Below, in pieces: positions 18,405 through 27,944 of a stretch of 63,708 bases of DNA (positions are counted from its first letter, which is position 1; each line of letters starts with the position of its first letter). A program made the translations under genes and the position numbers. This DNA is from Gemmatimonadaceae bacterium (GTDB lineage: Bacteria; Gemmatimonadota; Gemmatimonadetes; Gemmatimonadales; Gemmatimonadaceae). Where the stretch lies: NCBI GenBank assembly GCA_022843265.1, contig JALHNZ010000014.1, forward strand, positions 1-63,708, given 5' to 3'. The notes beneath the pieces were generated by a model, which ran no database searches, was not told the DNA's origin, and saw only the letters and a program-made list of their open reading frames with translations.

Positions 18405-19295
18405 ATGGAGCGACTTCGCGTCGCAGCGCTGCAATATCTGATTCGCCCCGTCGCAACGTTCGACCAGTTTCGCGATCAGGTAGAAGCACTGTTGCAAACC
18501 GCTGCTGATTATCGGTGCCAGCTCGTTGTGTTTCCCGAATATTTCTGCGTGCAGTTGCTCACGCTGGGGGACATCCGGCGGCCCATTCGCGATCAAATCC
18601 GCACGCTGGCAGATCAGGCACCCGCGGTGATCGACCTCATGGCATCCTGCGCGGAGCGTTTCGGCCTGTACGTGGTGGCCGGCACAGTGCCAGAGCGCGA
18701 CGTGCACAATCCGGACATCGTGCGCAATCACAGTTATGTGCTTGGCCCGAACGGCGCACGCGGCGTGCAGGGAAAGCTCCACATGACACGCTTTGAGCGC
18801 GACGAATGGCACGTCTCGCCAGATTCACAACTGCGCATTTTTCAGGCGCCGTTTGGCAAGTTTGCAGTGGCCATTTGCTACGATGTGGAATTCCCGGAGA
18901 TCGCACGCGCCGCGGCGCGCGCCGGTGCCGACATTCTGTGCGTGCCCAGCTGCACCGACGACCGGCAGGGTTTCTGGCGTGTGCGCTACTGCGCGCACGC
19001 ACGCGCGATCGAAAATCAGATGTACGTGATCAATGCCGGCACGGTGGGTTCGCTCCCTCAGGTGCCGGCTGTCTCGCTCAATTACGGCCTCGCCTCCATT
19101 CTCACGCCCAGCGATTTTCCGTTCGCCCGCGACGGTATTCTCGCCGAAGGCAATGTGAATCAGGAAATGATGGTCATTGGCGATCTCAATCTCGATACCA
19201 TTCGGCGCAGTCGCGAGGAGGGCACTGTGCTCCCGCTGCTCGATAGCGAGCGCACGTCAGCGCTTGTGGCAGAAACTCATCTGGTGGTGTTGTGA
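18405..19295 (+). CDS. Carbon-nitrogen hydrolase (nitrilase superfamily)
   Basis: Amidase/nitrilase-fold enzyme of 296 residues with the full triad: E45 (VVFPEYF), K124 (GKLHMTRFE) and C158 (AICYDVEFPE). It hydrolyses an amide or nitrile; the substrate cannot be read. The ATG at 18405 has an excellent GGGAGG site about 9 bases upstream, so the longer upstream frame is discarded. The last 4 bases overlap the next gene, a GNAT acetyltransferase, giving translational coupling. In many bacteria related nitrilase and GNAT domains are fused in one protein, which supports a joint role in one modification or repair pathway. Confidence 0.92.
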   Translation: MERLRVAALQYLIRPVATFDQFRDQVEALLQTAADYRCQLVVFPEYFCVQLLTLGDIRRPIRDQIRTLADQAPAVIDLMASCAERFGLYVVAGTVPERDVHNPDIVRNHSYVLGPNGARGVQGKLHMTRFERDEWHVSPDSQLRIFQAPFGKFAVAICYDVEFPEIARAAARAGADILCVPSCTDDRQGFWRVRYCAHARAIENQMYVINAGTVGSLPQVPAVSLNYGLASILTPSDFPFARDGILAEGNVNQEMMVIGDLNLDTIRRSREEGTVLPLLDSERTSALVAETHLVVL

Positions 19296-20104
19296 GCGCA
19301 CGCCGTCGCATTGAGGTGCGCAATACCACGCCCACCGATTTCGCCGGCATTATTGCATTGACGGAGGCGACATATCCGGGTTCGCCTCCGTGGCACCGCA
19401 CGCAGCTCGACGCGCATCTGCAGACGTTTCCCGAAGGGCAGCTGGTGGCCATCGATCGGGAAACGGACAGCATTGTTGGCATGGCCGCCAGTTTGATTAT
19501 CTCGTGGGATGACTACGCGTTTCACGCTTCGTGGCGCGACTTCACCGCGAGCGGCGCATTCAGCAATCACGATCCCGCCAAGGGTCGCACACTGTACGGC
19601 GCAGAAGTCATGGTCATGCCCGGTCGTCGCGGACTCGGCATTGGCAAAGCGCTCTACAAAGCCCGGCGCGAACTGGCCGAACAGCTGGGGCTTCTTCGCA
19701 TTCGCGCCGGTGCCAGGCTGCGCGGCTATCACCGGGTGGCAAATCGCTTGTCCGCCGAGGAGTACGTGAATCGGATCGTGACGTCGCGTTTGAGTGATCC
19801 AACACTCAGCTTCCAGCTCAGACAAGGGTTTCGCGTGCTTGGTGTGGTGCCGAACTATCTGTCACACGATCCTGAGTCACTGGGCTGGGCCGCCGTGATC
19901 GAATGGCTCAACCCGAATGTGGCGTCAGAGCATCCGCGTGTTGTGCACGACTACGGAGACACACCCGTCACGAACGCGGATCAGCGCGGCACCATGCCAG
20001 CGCACGACATTGCGCTCGGCGCGTCGGGCACGCCAAACGACGACACGACCACGCGCGCCTCGGCACCAACGGCTCCCGGCACCACCGAAAACAGCGACGC
20101 GTAG
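19292..20104 (+). CDS. GNAT-family N-acetyltransferase
   Basis: Acetyl-CoA-dependent transferase. The GNAT core includes VMPGRRGLGIGKALYKARREL, whose R-G-x-G-I-G/A is the acetyl-CoA pyrophosphate loop (about residues 110-130), and a C-terminal beta-strand region (LRQGFRVLGVVPNYL). It starts with GTG overlapping the nitrilase stop (GTGA), so the two are co-translated. The last 50 residues are low-complexity (Thr/Ala/Asp/Pro-rich) and lie antisense to the 3' end of the histidine phosphatase gene; they may be a non-functional extension. Confidence 0.88.
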   Translation: MSARRRIEVRNTTPTDFAGIIALTEATYPGSPPWHRTQLDAHLQTFPEGQLVAIDRETDSIVGMAASLIISWDDYAFHASWRDFTASGAFSNHDPAKGRTLYGAEVMVMPGRRGLGIGKALYKARRELAEQLGLLRIRAGARLRGYHRVANRLSAEEYVNRIVTSRLSDPTLSFQLRQGFRVLGVVPNYLSHDPESLGWAAVIEWLNPNVASEHPRVVHDYGDTPVTNADQRGTMPAHDIALGASGTPNDDTTTRASAPTAPGTTENSDA

Positions 20105-20592
20105 CGCGCATCGCACAGGTCGGCCATTTTGGGACCGCCAAGGGCGTGCACGATGGCCGGCACCGTGTTGCTGTGCCCGACAATCAACACCACTTTGCCG
20201 GTCTGCTTTCTGGCCGCAGCCGCGACCTCCGCGACATGCGCGTCCATTGACGCGCCAAAACCGATTGCTTCGGGCGTGAGTCCGCGCGCGCTCATGGTCG
20301 GCCCGGCAGTCAGTCGCGTGCGCTGCCGCTGCGTAACGATCACGTGTTCGATCTTCGCATCAACCAGCGCCTCGGCGAGAGCGCGAGCGCGAGCGATTCC
20401 CGCTTCACTGAGCGCCGGATCCGCACTGTTGTCCACCTTCTCCGCGTGTCGGACGACCAGCACGAGCGCCGGCGGCGCAGCCGCTTGTGCCTGCACCATG
20501 GCGGGGCACAACGCGGTGACGGCCAGGAGGGCGAGTGTACGAAACAGCTCGCGACGGGTGGCCGTACGACGGGGAGCGAAGAAAAGAGTCAT
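19981..20592 (-). CDS. Exported histidine phosphatase (SixA/phosphoglycerate-mutase-like)
   Basis: Signal peptide (ELFRTLALLAVTALCPAMVQAQ) followed by a histidine-phosphatase core: LVVRHAEK (nucleophilic His), TQRQRTRLTA and GHSNTVPAIV (second His). It is short, like SixA. It probably removes phosphate from a small molecule or protein in the periplasm. The ATG at 20592 is chosen because upstream residues do not fit a signal peptide. Its last 124 bases overlap the convergent GNAT gene, and its own C-terminus there (FSVVPGAVGAEARVVVSSFG) looks like real protein, so the overlap is probably genuine. Confidence 0.85.
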   Translation of the reverse strand: MTLFFAPRRTATRRELFRTLALLAVTALCPAMVQAQAAAPPALVLVVRHAEKVDNSADPALSEAGIARARALAEALVDAKIEHVIVTQRQRTRLTAGPTMSARGLTPEAIGFGASMDAHVAEVAAAARKQTGKVVLIVGHSNTVPAIVHALGGPKMADLCDARYASLFSVVPGAVGAEARVVVSSFGVPDAPSAMSCAGMVPR

Positions 20593-20730
20593 GTCCGAAC
20601 ATTCACTCACCGCACCCGAAATGCCAACGACGGCCCGACCCCACTGGCGCGATGGCGTGGACAGTGACACCATGTGCCAGTCTCGACGGGACACCAATTC
20701 GTCGCCCCAGACCACCACTGCCCCAAATGC

Positions 20731-21813
20731 ATGCGCGTTCTCGCGTCACCCGCGTTGATCAATCGTTGGTGGAATCCGTACAACTGGTTGCTCAACACGC
20801 ACCTGGAGCGCGAGGGAGTGGAAGTGTTCGGCGCCGCGCCATGGCGGGTGCTGCGCGCGCAGGGTGATATCTGGCATATGCACTGGCCAGAGCATGGCTT
20901 CAACGGCAAGAGCGCGGCGCGCGCCGCGTGGCGAGCGCGCACCCTGCTGCACATGGCGCGTGAAGGCAAACGGCTCGGGCTCAAGCTGGTCTGGACGGTG
21001 CACAACCTGCGCGCTCACGACGGCCGACATGCTGAGCTGGAAGAAGTGTTCTGGCGTGAGTTCCTGCATGAGGTCGACGGGTTCGTGCATCTCAGCCGAT
21101 CCGGGCAAACCGCGGCCGAGTCGCGCTTTCCGCAACTCGTGGGGCGCGCCTCATGGGTGATTCCGCACGGCCATTATCGTAGCGAATACGTGACCACCAG
21201 AAGTCGGGCGGCTGCACGAGATGTGCTCGGTCTGAGTGAATCGGCGCCGGTCGTGTTGTTTAGCGGCCGGATTCGTCCGTACAAGAATGTGCCGGCGTTG
21301 CTGCGCGCGTTTCACGGCATTCAGGACCGTCAGGCGCGCTGCGTGATCACGGGTGCACCTGCCACGACCGCGCTTCGAGATGAAATCGAAACGCTCGCGG
21401 CACGCGATGCACGCGTGCAGCTGCAGCTTCGACACTTGCGTCAAAAGGATCTCGCGTCCGCATTGAGCGCGAGTGATTTGGTTGTCTTGCCGTATCGTGA
21501 AATTCTCAATAGCGGCAGCGCCCTGCTCGCGCTCTCTCTTGGCAGGCCAGTGCTCGTTCCGCGCCTGGGCGCGCTGGCTGAACTCGCCGAGGAGGTGGGC
21601 ACGGATTGGGTGCGCTGCTTTGATGGCGAGCTCACCAGCGAAATACTCAACGACGCCATCGTGTGGGCGCGCGACACACCGCGCAGCACGCTGGCGCCGC
21701 TCGATGCATTCGGCTGGCCCGCGATTGCGCGCGCCCATCATGAGGCGTACCGCGCGCTGTGCGCGGACGCCCCACACGCCACCGCACCACGCGAGCTGAG
21801 TCGCACGTCGTGA
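20731..21813 (+). CDS. GT4-type glycosyltransferase
   Basis: GT-B-fold glycosyltransferase. The N-terminal domain has WTVHNLRAHDG and an HLS segment. The C-terminal donor domain has VVLFSGRIRPYKNVPALLRAF, then LPYREILNSGSALLALSLGRPVLVP, typical of family GT4-like enzymes using a nucleotide sugar. It begins near MRVLASPALINRWWNPYN, and a GTG 57 bases upstream (20674) is the alternative. The last 4 bases overlap the next gene, a multi-span UPF0104-type membrane protein, suggesting the pair makes or modifies a membrane-linked glycan or glycolipid. Acceptor and donor are unknown. Confidence 0.9.
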   Translation: MRVLASPALINRWWNPYNWLLNTHLEREGVEVFGAAPWRVLRAQGDIWHMHWPEHGFNGKSAARAAWRARTLLHMAREGKRLGLKLVWTVHNLRAHDGRHAELEEVFWREFLHEVDGFVHLSRSGQTAAESRFPQLVGRASWVIPHGHYRSEYVTTRSRAAARDVLGLSESAPVVLFSGRIRPYKNVPALLRAFHGIQDRQARCVITGAPATTALRDEIETLAARDARVQLQLRHLRQKDLASALSASDLVVLPYREILNSGSALLALSLGRPVLVPRLGALAELAEEVGTDWVRCFDGELTSEILNDAIVWARDTPRSTLAPLDAFGWPAIARAHHEAYRALCADAPHATAPRELSRTS

Positions 21814-22655
21814 CGTCGGTGCTGTTGGTACATGGTGCCTGCGTCCTGCTCGTCGTTCTCAACCTGGCGGTCCGCACCTGGCGCACCCAGGTGATTTTTT
21901 TCGGTCTCAAACACCGCGCGAGTTTTGCCGATGTCGCAGCGGCGAATCTGGCGGGGGACGCAGCAGCGGCACTCACGCCGCTACGATTTGGTGGACTGCC
22001 AGCGCAAATCGCCTTTTTTCAGCGCATTGGCACACCGCCGATGGTCACGATTCCGGTGCTGCTCGTCGAGTCGATTTTGCTGTATCCCGTGTACGCGTTG
22101 CTCGGTGCGGCGCTCGCCCTGTCGGCGGGACTTGAATGGATTGAGTTACTGCAAAACGCCGGCAGCACCGCTACGAGAATGACCCAGTACGTGGGCGGCC
22201 TTTTTATCGTTGGCTGGCTGATTGTCCTGATTGCACGTCGGGCCGCGCCGGGACATTCGCGAATGGTTGGTCGATCGGTGCGGGATGGTATGCAACTTGT
22301 GCGTGGTATGGGCATCGCCACCGCACTGCGCACGGTGCCGCTTACGGTCGTCGACGTGTTCACCCGTCTTGCACTCTTGCCGCTACTCGCGTCAGCAGTT
22401 CCCAATGCGCCGCCACCGGATGTTCTCGCGATTGCGTCATTCGCGATGCTGTACGGACAGATCGCAATGCCAACACCAGGTGGTGCCGGCATTGTGGATC
22501 TCGGCCTGATGGGCGGCATGGCCGGTGATCTCGGAAGTGATGCGGGCGAGATCGTGGTGTGGTGGCGTGTGTATACCGCCGGCCTGCACATCGCCGCCGC
22601 GCTGCCGGTGGTGTGGTGGCGTCTGCGCAGTCGAAAACGCGAGGCGCGAGCTTAG
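21810..22655 (+). CDS. UPF0104/lysylphosphatidylglycerol-synthase-like membrane protein
   Basis: Polytopic membrane protein of about 280 residues with roughly seven hydrophobic segments. It has the family's early L..GD..AAALTPLRFGG motif (compare N.GDL.P.R.GG) and a late QIAMPTPGGAGIVDLGLMGG motif. These flippase-like proteins sit beside glycosyltransferases and are proposed to move or modify lipids. The GTG start overlaps the glycosyltransferase stop (GTGA), showing a coupled pair. The 3' end overlaps the convergent PepSY gene by 4 bases. Confidence 0.85.
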   Translation: MTSVLLVHGACVLLVVLNLAVRTWRTQVIFFGLKHRASFADVAAANLAGDAAAALTPLRFGGLPAQIAFFQRIGTPPMVTIPVLLVESILLYPVYALLGAALALSAGLEWIELLQNAGSTATRMTQYVGGLFIVGWLIVLIARRAAPGHSRMVGRSVRDGMQLVRGMGIATALRTVPLTVVDVFTRLALLPLLASAVPNAPPPDVLAIASFAMLYGQIAMPTPGGAGIVDLGLMGGMAGDLGSDAGEIVVWWRVYTAGLHIAAALPVVWWRLRSRKREARA

Positions 22656-23188
22656 GCGGATCCCGTCTTGAGCGACTCTCCGCGAGCCTTGGCTCGCCGC
22701 GATCGAATCGGCAACAAAAAGAGGTAGATGCCGGTTACCCACAGCGCGAACACGATCACGCCTGCGGGCAGAAAGATCCACAGCTTGGCCAGTGGATGAA
22801 ACCACGACCCGTCGTGCAGACTCTCCATGAGATCGGAGCGACGATACGCCGTTTGCAGCACTGCGCCGGAGCTCGCGTCGAGCTGGATCTCCCATCGCGA
22901 GTTGCCAATGACCTTGATCAGCCCCTTACTGGGCCGCACGTCGATACGATCGACGTCGCTCCATTCGGCGATGCCGGCCTCGGGCACACTGCGCGCGGCC
23001 GCCAGCATGGCATCCATGGTGACAGCAGGCGCAGCGTTCGTGCCCTTTTGCTCAGAGGGCTGTATCCAGGCCAGCTGCTTCTTGAGTTGAAGCAGCAGCC
23101 CGGTACTGATCACGATCAAAAATGGGAGCGCAACGGCAATAGCGCCCCATCGATGCAGCTTTCGGTTCCAGATGCGAGGATTCGACAT
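22652..23188 (-). CDS. PepSY-associated transmembrane protein
   Basis: 178 residues. The N-terminal membrane helix carries the NRKLHRWGAI motif, with a conserved His, and a hydrophobic run to about residue 35. A soluble PepSY-like region follows (SRWEIQLDASSGAVLQ near 95-110), then HDGSWFHPLAKLWIF and a C-terminal helix (GVIVFALWVTGIYLFLLP). Relatives are found in iron-siderophore reductase and heme-linked membrane systems. No redox partner is visible nearby, so its job here is open. Confidence 0.85.
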   Translation of the reverse strand: MSNPRIWNRKLHRWGAIAVALPFLIVISTGLLLQLKKQLAWIQPSEQKGTNAAPAVTMDAMLAAARSVPEAGIAEWSDVDRIDVRPSKGLIKVIGNSRWEIQLDASSGAVLQTAYRRSDLMESLHDGSWFHPLAKLWIFLPAGVIVFALWVTGIYLFLLPIRSRRAKARGESLKTGSA

Positions 23189-23239
23189 TCAGCAATAACG
23201 CACAACGCACCCAACTCGCTGAAGCCCCCGGCCGTCCGC

Positions 23240-23737
23240 TTACGCCGCGAGGCGATCCCTCGACCGTCGCATCAACTCGCGCCCCTCGTCCGCGCAGGCC
23301 AGACTGACGGCGCGACGAGCCACACGTTTGAGCGCGCGATGCACCGATCGCGCGTACTGAATGAAATGTTGTCCCGCCCACGGGTGCCGCGCGAAAAACT
23401 CCTGCGGCAGCAGGTCGCCCTTGAGGCGATTGCAGGGACCACATGCGACTACCACGTTGGCCGGATCGTGCGTGCCTCCACGTGCCAGCGGATGCACGTG
23501 ATCCAGCGTGGCGTTGTGTGTGTCGAGCGGGGACGCGCAGTACACACAGCGTTGACCGCAGTCTCGGAGCGCCACGCGTCGCATGGCTCGCTTCATTGCC
23601 ATGACCACCGGACGTACGGGGGCGTGTTTTGAGGGCGCCGCACCTCGTCGCGCGTGAACTGCTCCACGCCGCGAGGGACGCTCACCGCGTGCGGCTTTGT
23701 TGCGCGCGGTGCGATCGGACATCACAGGGCGCCGCAT
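23240..23737 (-). CDS. HNH endonuclease-domain protein
   Basis: Small basic protein with an HNH domain: CVYCASPLD, then LDHVHPLARGGTHDPANVV and CGPCNRLKG. The two CxxC pairs bind structural zinc, and DH...N...H provides the metal-dependent nuclease site. The N-terminal 40 residues are Arg/Lys-rich. The start is uncertain: ATGs at 23737 and 23722 are both possible; the frame extends further upstream but crosses a strong hairpin at 23761-23794. There are no phage or restriction genes nearby. A second, only distantly similar HNH gene is at 47611. Confidence 0.82.
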   Translation of the reverse strand: MRRPVMSDRTARNKAARGERPSRRGAVHARRGAAPSKHAPVRPVVMAMKRAMRRVALRDCGQRCVYCASPLDTHNATLDHVHPLARGGTHDPANVVVACGPCNRLKGDLLPQEFFARHPWAGQHFIQYARSVHRALKRVARRAVSLACADEGRELMRRSRDRLAA

Positions 23738-23760
23738 CTTAGCGGGCCACCAATAGAGAC

Positions 23761-23794
23761 GCCCCGCGAGAGGCATCAAAGCCTCGCGCGGGGC
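23761..23794 (-). terminator. GC-rich hairpin between HIT and HNH genes
   Basis: GCCCCGCGAGAGGC pairs with GCCTCGCGCGGGGC (one mismatch) around ATCAAA. It lies downstream of the leftward HIT gene and upstream of the HNH gene. In the leftward direction it is followed by a modest T/C stretch. It is probably a terminator for the HIT gene. Confidence 0.6.
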
Positions 23795-23920
23795 GAGCGG
23801 CACAAACAACACGAAGGGTGGGCATCGTCCTCCTGACTTGGCGAGAGCAAGGGACAGCGTCAACGTGTACAGCCTACTGTACGACTACGACACCACAACG
23901 GTCAAGAGGGAACAGCTACG

Positions 23921-24409
23921 TCACGACTTTGCAGTGCTGCCTGATGCACGGTTGCGAAGTGCGGCACCGATTTGCGCCGCCATTGCGTCGAGCAAATGGC
24001 GATTCGGCATTTCTGATCCCGGAAACGGCAGCGGAATATCAAACCCGTCGCCTTCCTTGCGCGGAATCAAATGGATGTGATAGTGAAACACATTCTGTCC
24101 CGCGGCCGCGCCCGAGTTCACCACAATGTTCATGTCCTCAGCGCCGGCGACCTTTTGCACAACCGGAATGAGGCGCGTGGCCACATCGTACATGTGCGCG
24201 CCGACATCGCGCGGAATGTCCTGCAGTACTTCGTAGTGCTCCCGCGGCACGACCAGCACGTGCCCGGCGTTCACCGGCTGAATATCCATGAAGGCAATGA
24301 CTTTGCTGTCTTCGTAGCACATGGACACTTCCGCCGCACCGCGAATGAGATCGCAGAAAATGCAGTGCTGGCTGGACGTGACACCGGTGGAATGAACGGG
24401 AGCATGCAT
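23921..24409 (-). CDS. HIT-family hydrolase
   Basis: Histidine-triad nucleotide hydrolase/transferase of 162 residues. The triad HYHIHLIPR has its histidines at about 109, 111 and 113. The N-terminal CIFC plus downstream His suggest the structural zinc seen in some HIT proteins. Such proteins cleave AMP-linked or dinucleoside polyphosphate substrates in the cytosol. It is divergent from the fused E1 gene with a shared 189-base control region in which no clear operator was seen. Confidence 0.92.
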   Translation of the reverse strand: MHAPVHSTGVTSSQHCIFCDLIRGAAEVSMCYEDSKVIAFMDIQPVNAGHVLVVPREHYEVLQDIPRDVGAHMYDVATRLIPVVQKVAGAEDMNIVVNSGAAAGQNVFHYHIHLIPRKEGDGFDIPLPFPGSEMPNRHLLDAMAAQIGAALRNRASGSTAKS

Positions 24410-24598
24410 ACGGGCAACTTCTCAGGTCGGGAGGTGGGCGCGCGGTCGCATGTCTCGTATACGGCCGACACAGGCAGCATTCACGCGGCGACGGCTTGTG
24501 TCAAGCGAAGTTTACACCTTTGCGCGGCGACTGGTCCCAGGTGCCTCGCCCTGACTACGTTACGGGGCTACCCCTGAACCTGATACGGGACTGATCTC

Positions 24599-26755
24599 AT
24601 GGCTACTTCCGCTCGACCGACCCGCGCCCGCAAGAGCACGGACGCCCCCGAATCCAACGGGGCCGCCCCAGAAACTGCCGCCTCGCTGAGTCGAGAGCAG
24701 CTGCTGCACGCGTTCCGGATGATGTATTTGTCGCGCCGGTTGGACGACAAGGAGATTCAGCTCAAACGTCAGAACAAGATCTTTTTTCAGATCTCTGGCG
24801 CCGGTCACGAGGCGATTCTTGCCGCCGCAGGTTTACTGCTGCGCCCCGCGCACGACTGGTTCTATCTCTACTACCGCGACCGCGCGCTCTGTTTGATGCT
24901 CGGCATGACGGGCGCCGAGATGCTCTACTCCGCTGTGGGCGCGGCCATCGACCCGAACTCGGGCGGTCGCCAGATGCCCAGTCACTGGGGACACAAGGAT
25001 CTCAACATTGTGTCGGTGTCATCGCCAACCGGCACGCAGTTCCTGCAGGCCGTCGGGTGCGCCGAAGCGGTGACGCGGGCCAAGCAGCTCGAGATCACCG
25101 AGGGGTTTGCGAGCGACGAAGTGGTGCTTGTGACTACGGGTGACGGCACCACAAGCGAAGGTGAGTTCTGGGAGTCGCTGAATACCGCCTGCAATCTCAA
25201 GTTGCCGGTGGTGTACCTCGTGGAAGACAACGGCTACGCGATCTCCGTACCGGTTGAAGTGGGCACCGCCGGCGGTTCCATTTCCAAGCTGGTCACGGGA
25301 TTCCCTGGTCTCTACATCCAGGAAGTCGACGGCTGCGATGTGCTCGCGTCGTACGATGTCATGGCGCGTGCGATCCAGTATGCACGAGAGCGTCGCGGTC
25401 CGGCGCTGGTGCACGCGAAAGTCATTCGCCCGTATTCGCACTCGCTCTCCGACGACGAGGTGATGTATCGCCCCGACGAGGAGCGCGAGGCCGACCTTGC
25501 TCGCGACCCGATTGCGCGCTTCCCCGAGTGGCTGATTGCCAACGGTCACGCTACGGAAGCCGAGCTCGAAGCGATTCGTGAATCGGTTGACGCCGACGTA
25601 CTGGCGGCGACGGACGACGCGCTCGAGCAGCCGCAGCCAGACGCGAGCACCGTGCACTTTGCAGTGTACTCACCCGACGTGGATCCCACCGGTGAGCAGT
25701 TCGATACCGAAGATGATCCGCAGTTCAGCGGCGTGCCGACCACCATGGTCGAGTTGCTCAACGCCTGCATGCGCGACGAAATGCAGCGCGATGAGCGTAT
25801 TCTGGTATTCGGTGAAGACGTGGCTGACGTGTCGCGCGAGCAGTACCTCGGCAAAGTGAAGGGCAAGGGTGGCGTATTCAAAGTCACGCACGGCTTGCAG
25901 TCAAAGTTTGGCAGCACGCGGGTGTTCAACACGCCGCTTGCCGAAGCCAACATCATCGGTCGCGCGATCGGTCTCGCGCATCGAGGCTTCAAGCCGGTCG
26001 TCGAGATTCAGTTCTTCGACTACATCTGGCCTGCGTACATGCAGCTGCGTGACGAACTGGCCACCATGCGCTGGCGCTCTAACAATGCCTTCAGTGCGCC
26101 GATGGTCGTGCGTACCACGTACGGCGGCTACATCCGGGGCGGCGTGTACCATTCGCAGACCGGCGCGTCGCTCTTCACACACTGCCCCGGGTTGCGCGTG
26201 GTGTGCCCAAGCTCAGCGCTCGATGCCAACGGATTGCTGCGCACCGCGATTCGCTGCGAAGATCCCGTGATCTTCCTCGAGCACAAGCATCTGTACCGCC
26301 AGACGTACAACAAGGGCGCGTATCCGGGACCGAACTTCATGATTCCGTTGGGCAAGGCGCGCGTGTTGCGCGAGGGTACCGACATCACGCTGGTGACGTA
26401 CGGTGCCACCGTGCAGCGCGCGCTCGTCGCGGCCAATCAGATTGCCGACGAAGGTGGTCCGTCTGTTGAAGTGATCGACTTGCGCACGCTGCAACCGTGG
26501 GATCAGGAAACGGTGTACAACAGCGTGAAGAAGACCAGTCGTGTGATCGTCGCGTACGAAGACAGCATCTCGTGGGGCTACGGCGCCGAGATTGCGGCTC
26601 GTATTGCCGACGACTGCTTTGGCTGGCTCGATGCACCGGTCAAGCGTGTCGCGAGCACGGATACGTTCGTCGGCTACGCGCCGAGTCTCGAAGACGCGAC
26701 GCTTCCGCAGATTGAAACGTTTCGTCAGGCGTATCTGGAGTTGGCGAAGTATTAA
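24599..26755 (+). CDS. Fused alpha/beta E1 component of branched-chain 2-oxoacid dehydrogenase
   Basis: Thiamine-diphosphate enzyme that decarboxylates a 2-oxo acid and passes the acyl group to an E2 lipoyl protein. Residues 1 to about 345 are the alpha subunit, with the ThDP motif starting [11 protein letters not shown] at 181 and ending in the VYLVEDN segment. An acidic linker follows. About 375-718 is the beta subunit ([33 protein letters not shown] and [11 protein letters not shown]). The subunits are normally two genes; here they are one 718-residue chain. The sequence fits 2-oxoisovalerate-type E1 best; pyruvate-type specificity cannot be excluded. No E2 or E3 gene lies nearby. A strong terminator follows. 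Confidence 0.93.
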   Translation: MATSARPTRARKSTDAPESNGAAPETAASLSREQLLHAFRMMYLSRRLDDKEIQLKRQNKIFFQISGAGHEAILAAAGLLLRPAHDWFYLYYRDRALCLMLGMTGAEMLYSAVGAAIDPNSGGRQMPSHWGHKDLNIVSVSSPTGTQFLQAVGCAEAVTRAKQLEITEGFASDEVVLVTTGDGTTSEGEFWESLNTACNLKLPVVYLVEDNGYAISVPVEVGTAGGSISKLVTGFPGLYIQEVDGCDVLASYDVMARAIQYARERRGPALVHAKVIRPYSHSLSDDEVMYRPDEEREADLARDPIARFPEWLIANGHATEAELEAIRESVDADVLAATDDALEQPQPDASTVHFAVYSPDVDPTGEQFDTEDDPQFSGVPTTMVELLNACMRDEMQRDERILVFGEDVADVSREQYLGKVKGKGGVFKVTHGLQSKFGSTRVFNTPLAEANIIGRAIGLAHRGFKPVVEIQFFDYIWPAYMQLRDELATMRWRSNNAFSAPMVVRTTYGGYIRGGVYHSQTGASLFTHCPGLRVVCPSSALDANGLLRTAIRCEDPVIFLEHKHLYRQTYNKGAYPGPNFMIPLGKARVLREGTDITLVTYGATVQRALVAANQIADEGGPSVEVIDLRTLQPWDQETVYNSVKKTSRVIVAYEDSISWGYGAEIAARIADDCFGWLDAPVKRVASTDTFVGYAPSLEDATLPQIETFRQAYLELAKY

Positions 26756-26772
26756 ACGACGCGTGTGAACAA

Positions 26773-26810
26773 AAAAACGGCGGCGCTCCTCGGTGAGCGC
26801 CGCCGTTTTT
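26773..26810. terminator. Bidirectional Rho-independent terminator
   Basis: A 16-bp perfect stem, AAAAACGGCGGCGCTC with GAGCGCCGCCGTTTTT, has a 6-base loop and A/T-tracts on both sides. It sits between the convergent E1 gene (stop 26755) and the DUF4412 gene (stop 26829) and should terminate both. It is the strongest terminator in the window. Confidence 0.95.
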
Positions 26811-26828
26811 GTTTGTCGAGTGCGTTGG

Positions 26829-27944
26829 TCAGATGGCCGGCGGCCTGCGCCGCAACAAACCACGTACACCGGCTTTCACCGCGTTCGCGCCAGCATCTTT
26901 CGCTTCCTGCTTGGCCTGATCCTTGGCGCCATCGAGCGCCGCCTGCTTCAGCGCGGCAGCGATGTCTTCATCCTTGAATCCGGCCTGCTTCATGGCCGCC
27001 TTCATGTCGATCGTGTCCATGCCTGCGGCCTTCATCGAATCGGAAAGCGCGGCCATGTTCGGCATTTCGATCGCCTTGAAATCCTTCGGCAACTCAAGAT
27101 CCGCCGCAGCGACATCTCCCTTGCTCCACTTGGTGACTTCCATGTCGGATATCGAGAACTGCGGCTTGCCCTTGTCCGCCGTAGTCTTGGACGTGGATCG
27201 CATCTTCAGCACCGCCACCTGCGGCAGCTCTTTTGAGGGACCGGTCAGGGCCTTCTCCCACTCCGCATTGCCTTCAAACAGTGCCGCCATGTTCCGGCCC
27301 ATGTCAATCATCGGGTTCATCAGCTCCGAACTCTTCAGCTGCGGGGCCATCCAGAGTGTTGTGTTGCTTTCGGTACGCGAGGTGCTGCCAAAGCCGAAGG
27401 TCTTGACCGTCATCGTATACGCCTGCGCGATCTGCCACTGCTCGGTGGCGTAGCCAACGATCGATTCCCCAGCGCCAGCTTTTTTCACCGACATCGACGC
27501 GTCTTTCACCTCGATTTTCATCAGGCCGCCAGACATGCTCGAAAGCGAAGAGAACATGGAGCCGAGGGCCTTGGCATCGATCTTCATGTACTGCTTCTCT
27601 TTGGTGTCGACCATGAACATGGTGTTGCCACCGTCGTGCACGAGCATGTAGCCGTCTTTGCTCATCATGGGCGTTGACGGGCCTTTCACTTCAGCAAAGT
27701 CAATGCGCGCCTTGTCTCCGGCAATGCGCACCGTGCCAACGGACTTCGAGAGCGTTTTTCCAGCGGCCGCAAAGCTTTCGTCGGATTCCGACGTGCTCAT
27801 GTTGAACTGATAGGTGAGGCCCGGTACCAGCGCGGTACGAATGCCCGGTGTAAAGGCGACGGTACTCACGCCGATAGCCAGCGAGGCAGCGGTCCAGAGC
27901 GCGCGGCGGGCTCCGCGACGCGACGCGAAGGGAGACAAGGACAT
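26829..27944 (-). CDS. Secreted DUF4412-type protein
   Basis: Exported protein of 371 residues with an N-terminal signal anchor (RRALWTAASLAIGVSTVAF). The central region resembles DUF4412: a beta-rich domain with an MLVHDGGNTMFMVDTKEKQYMKID-like pattern. The C-terminal 90 residues are helical and Ala/Lys/Asp/Met-rich (MKAAMKQAGFKDEDIAAAL). Members are probably periplasmic or outer-membrane-associated lipid- or metal-binding proteins of unknown role. The ATG at 27944 has AGGAG 6-8 bases upstream; a longer frame upstream lacks support. Confidence 0.8.
   Translation of the reverse strand: MSLSPFASRRGARRALWTAASLAIGVSTVAFTPGIRTALVPGLTYQFNMSTSESDESFAAAGKTLSKSVGTVRIAGDKARIDFAEVKGPSTPMMSKDGYMLVHDGGNTMFMVDTKEKQYMKIDAKALGSMFSSLSSMSGGLMKIEVKDASMSVKKAGAGESIVGYATEQWQIAQAYTMTVKTFGFGSTSRTESNTTLWMAPQLKSSELMNPMIDMGRNMAALFEGNAEWEKALTGPSKELPQVAVLKMRSTSKTTADKGKPQFSISDMEVTKWSKGDVAAADLELPKDFKAIEMPNMAALSDSMKAAGMDTIDMKAAMKQAGFKDEDIAAALKQAALDGAKDQAKQEAKDAGANAVKAGVRGLLRRRPPAI

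Noticed and set aside
24410-24598. TGTGTCAAG...TTTACACC as operator between HIT and E1 genes
   Set aside because: The two halves are not true reverse complements beyond 4 bases.
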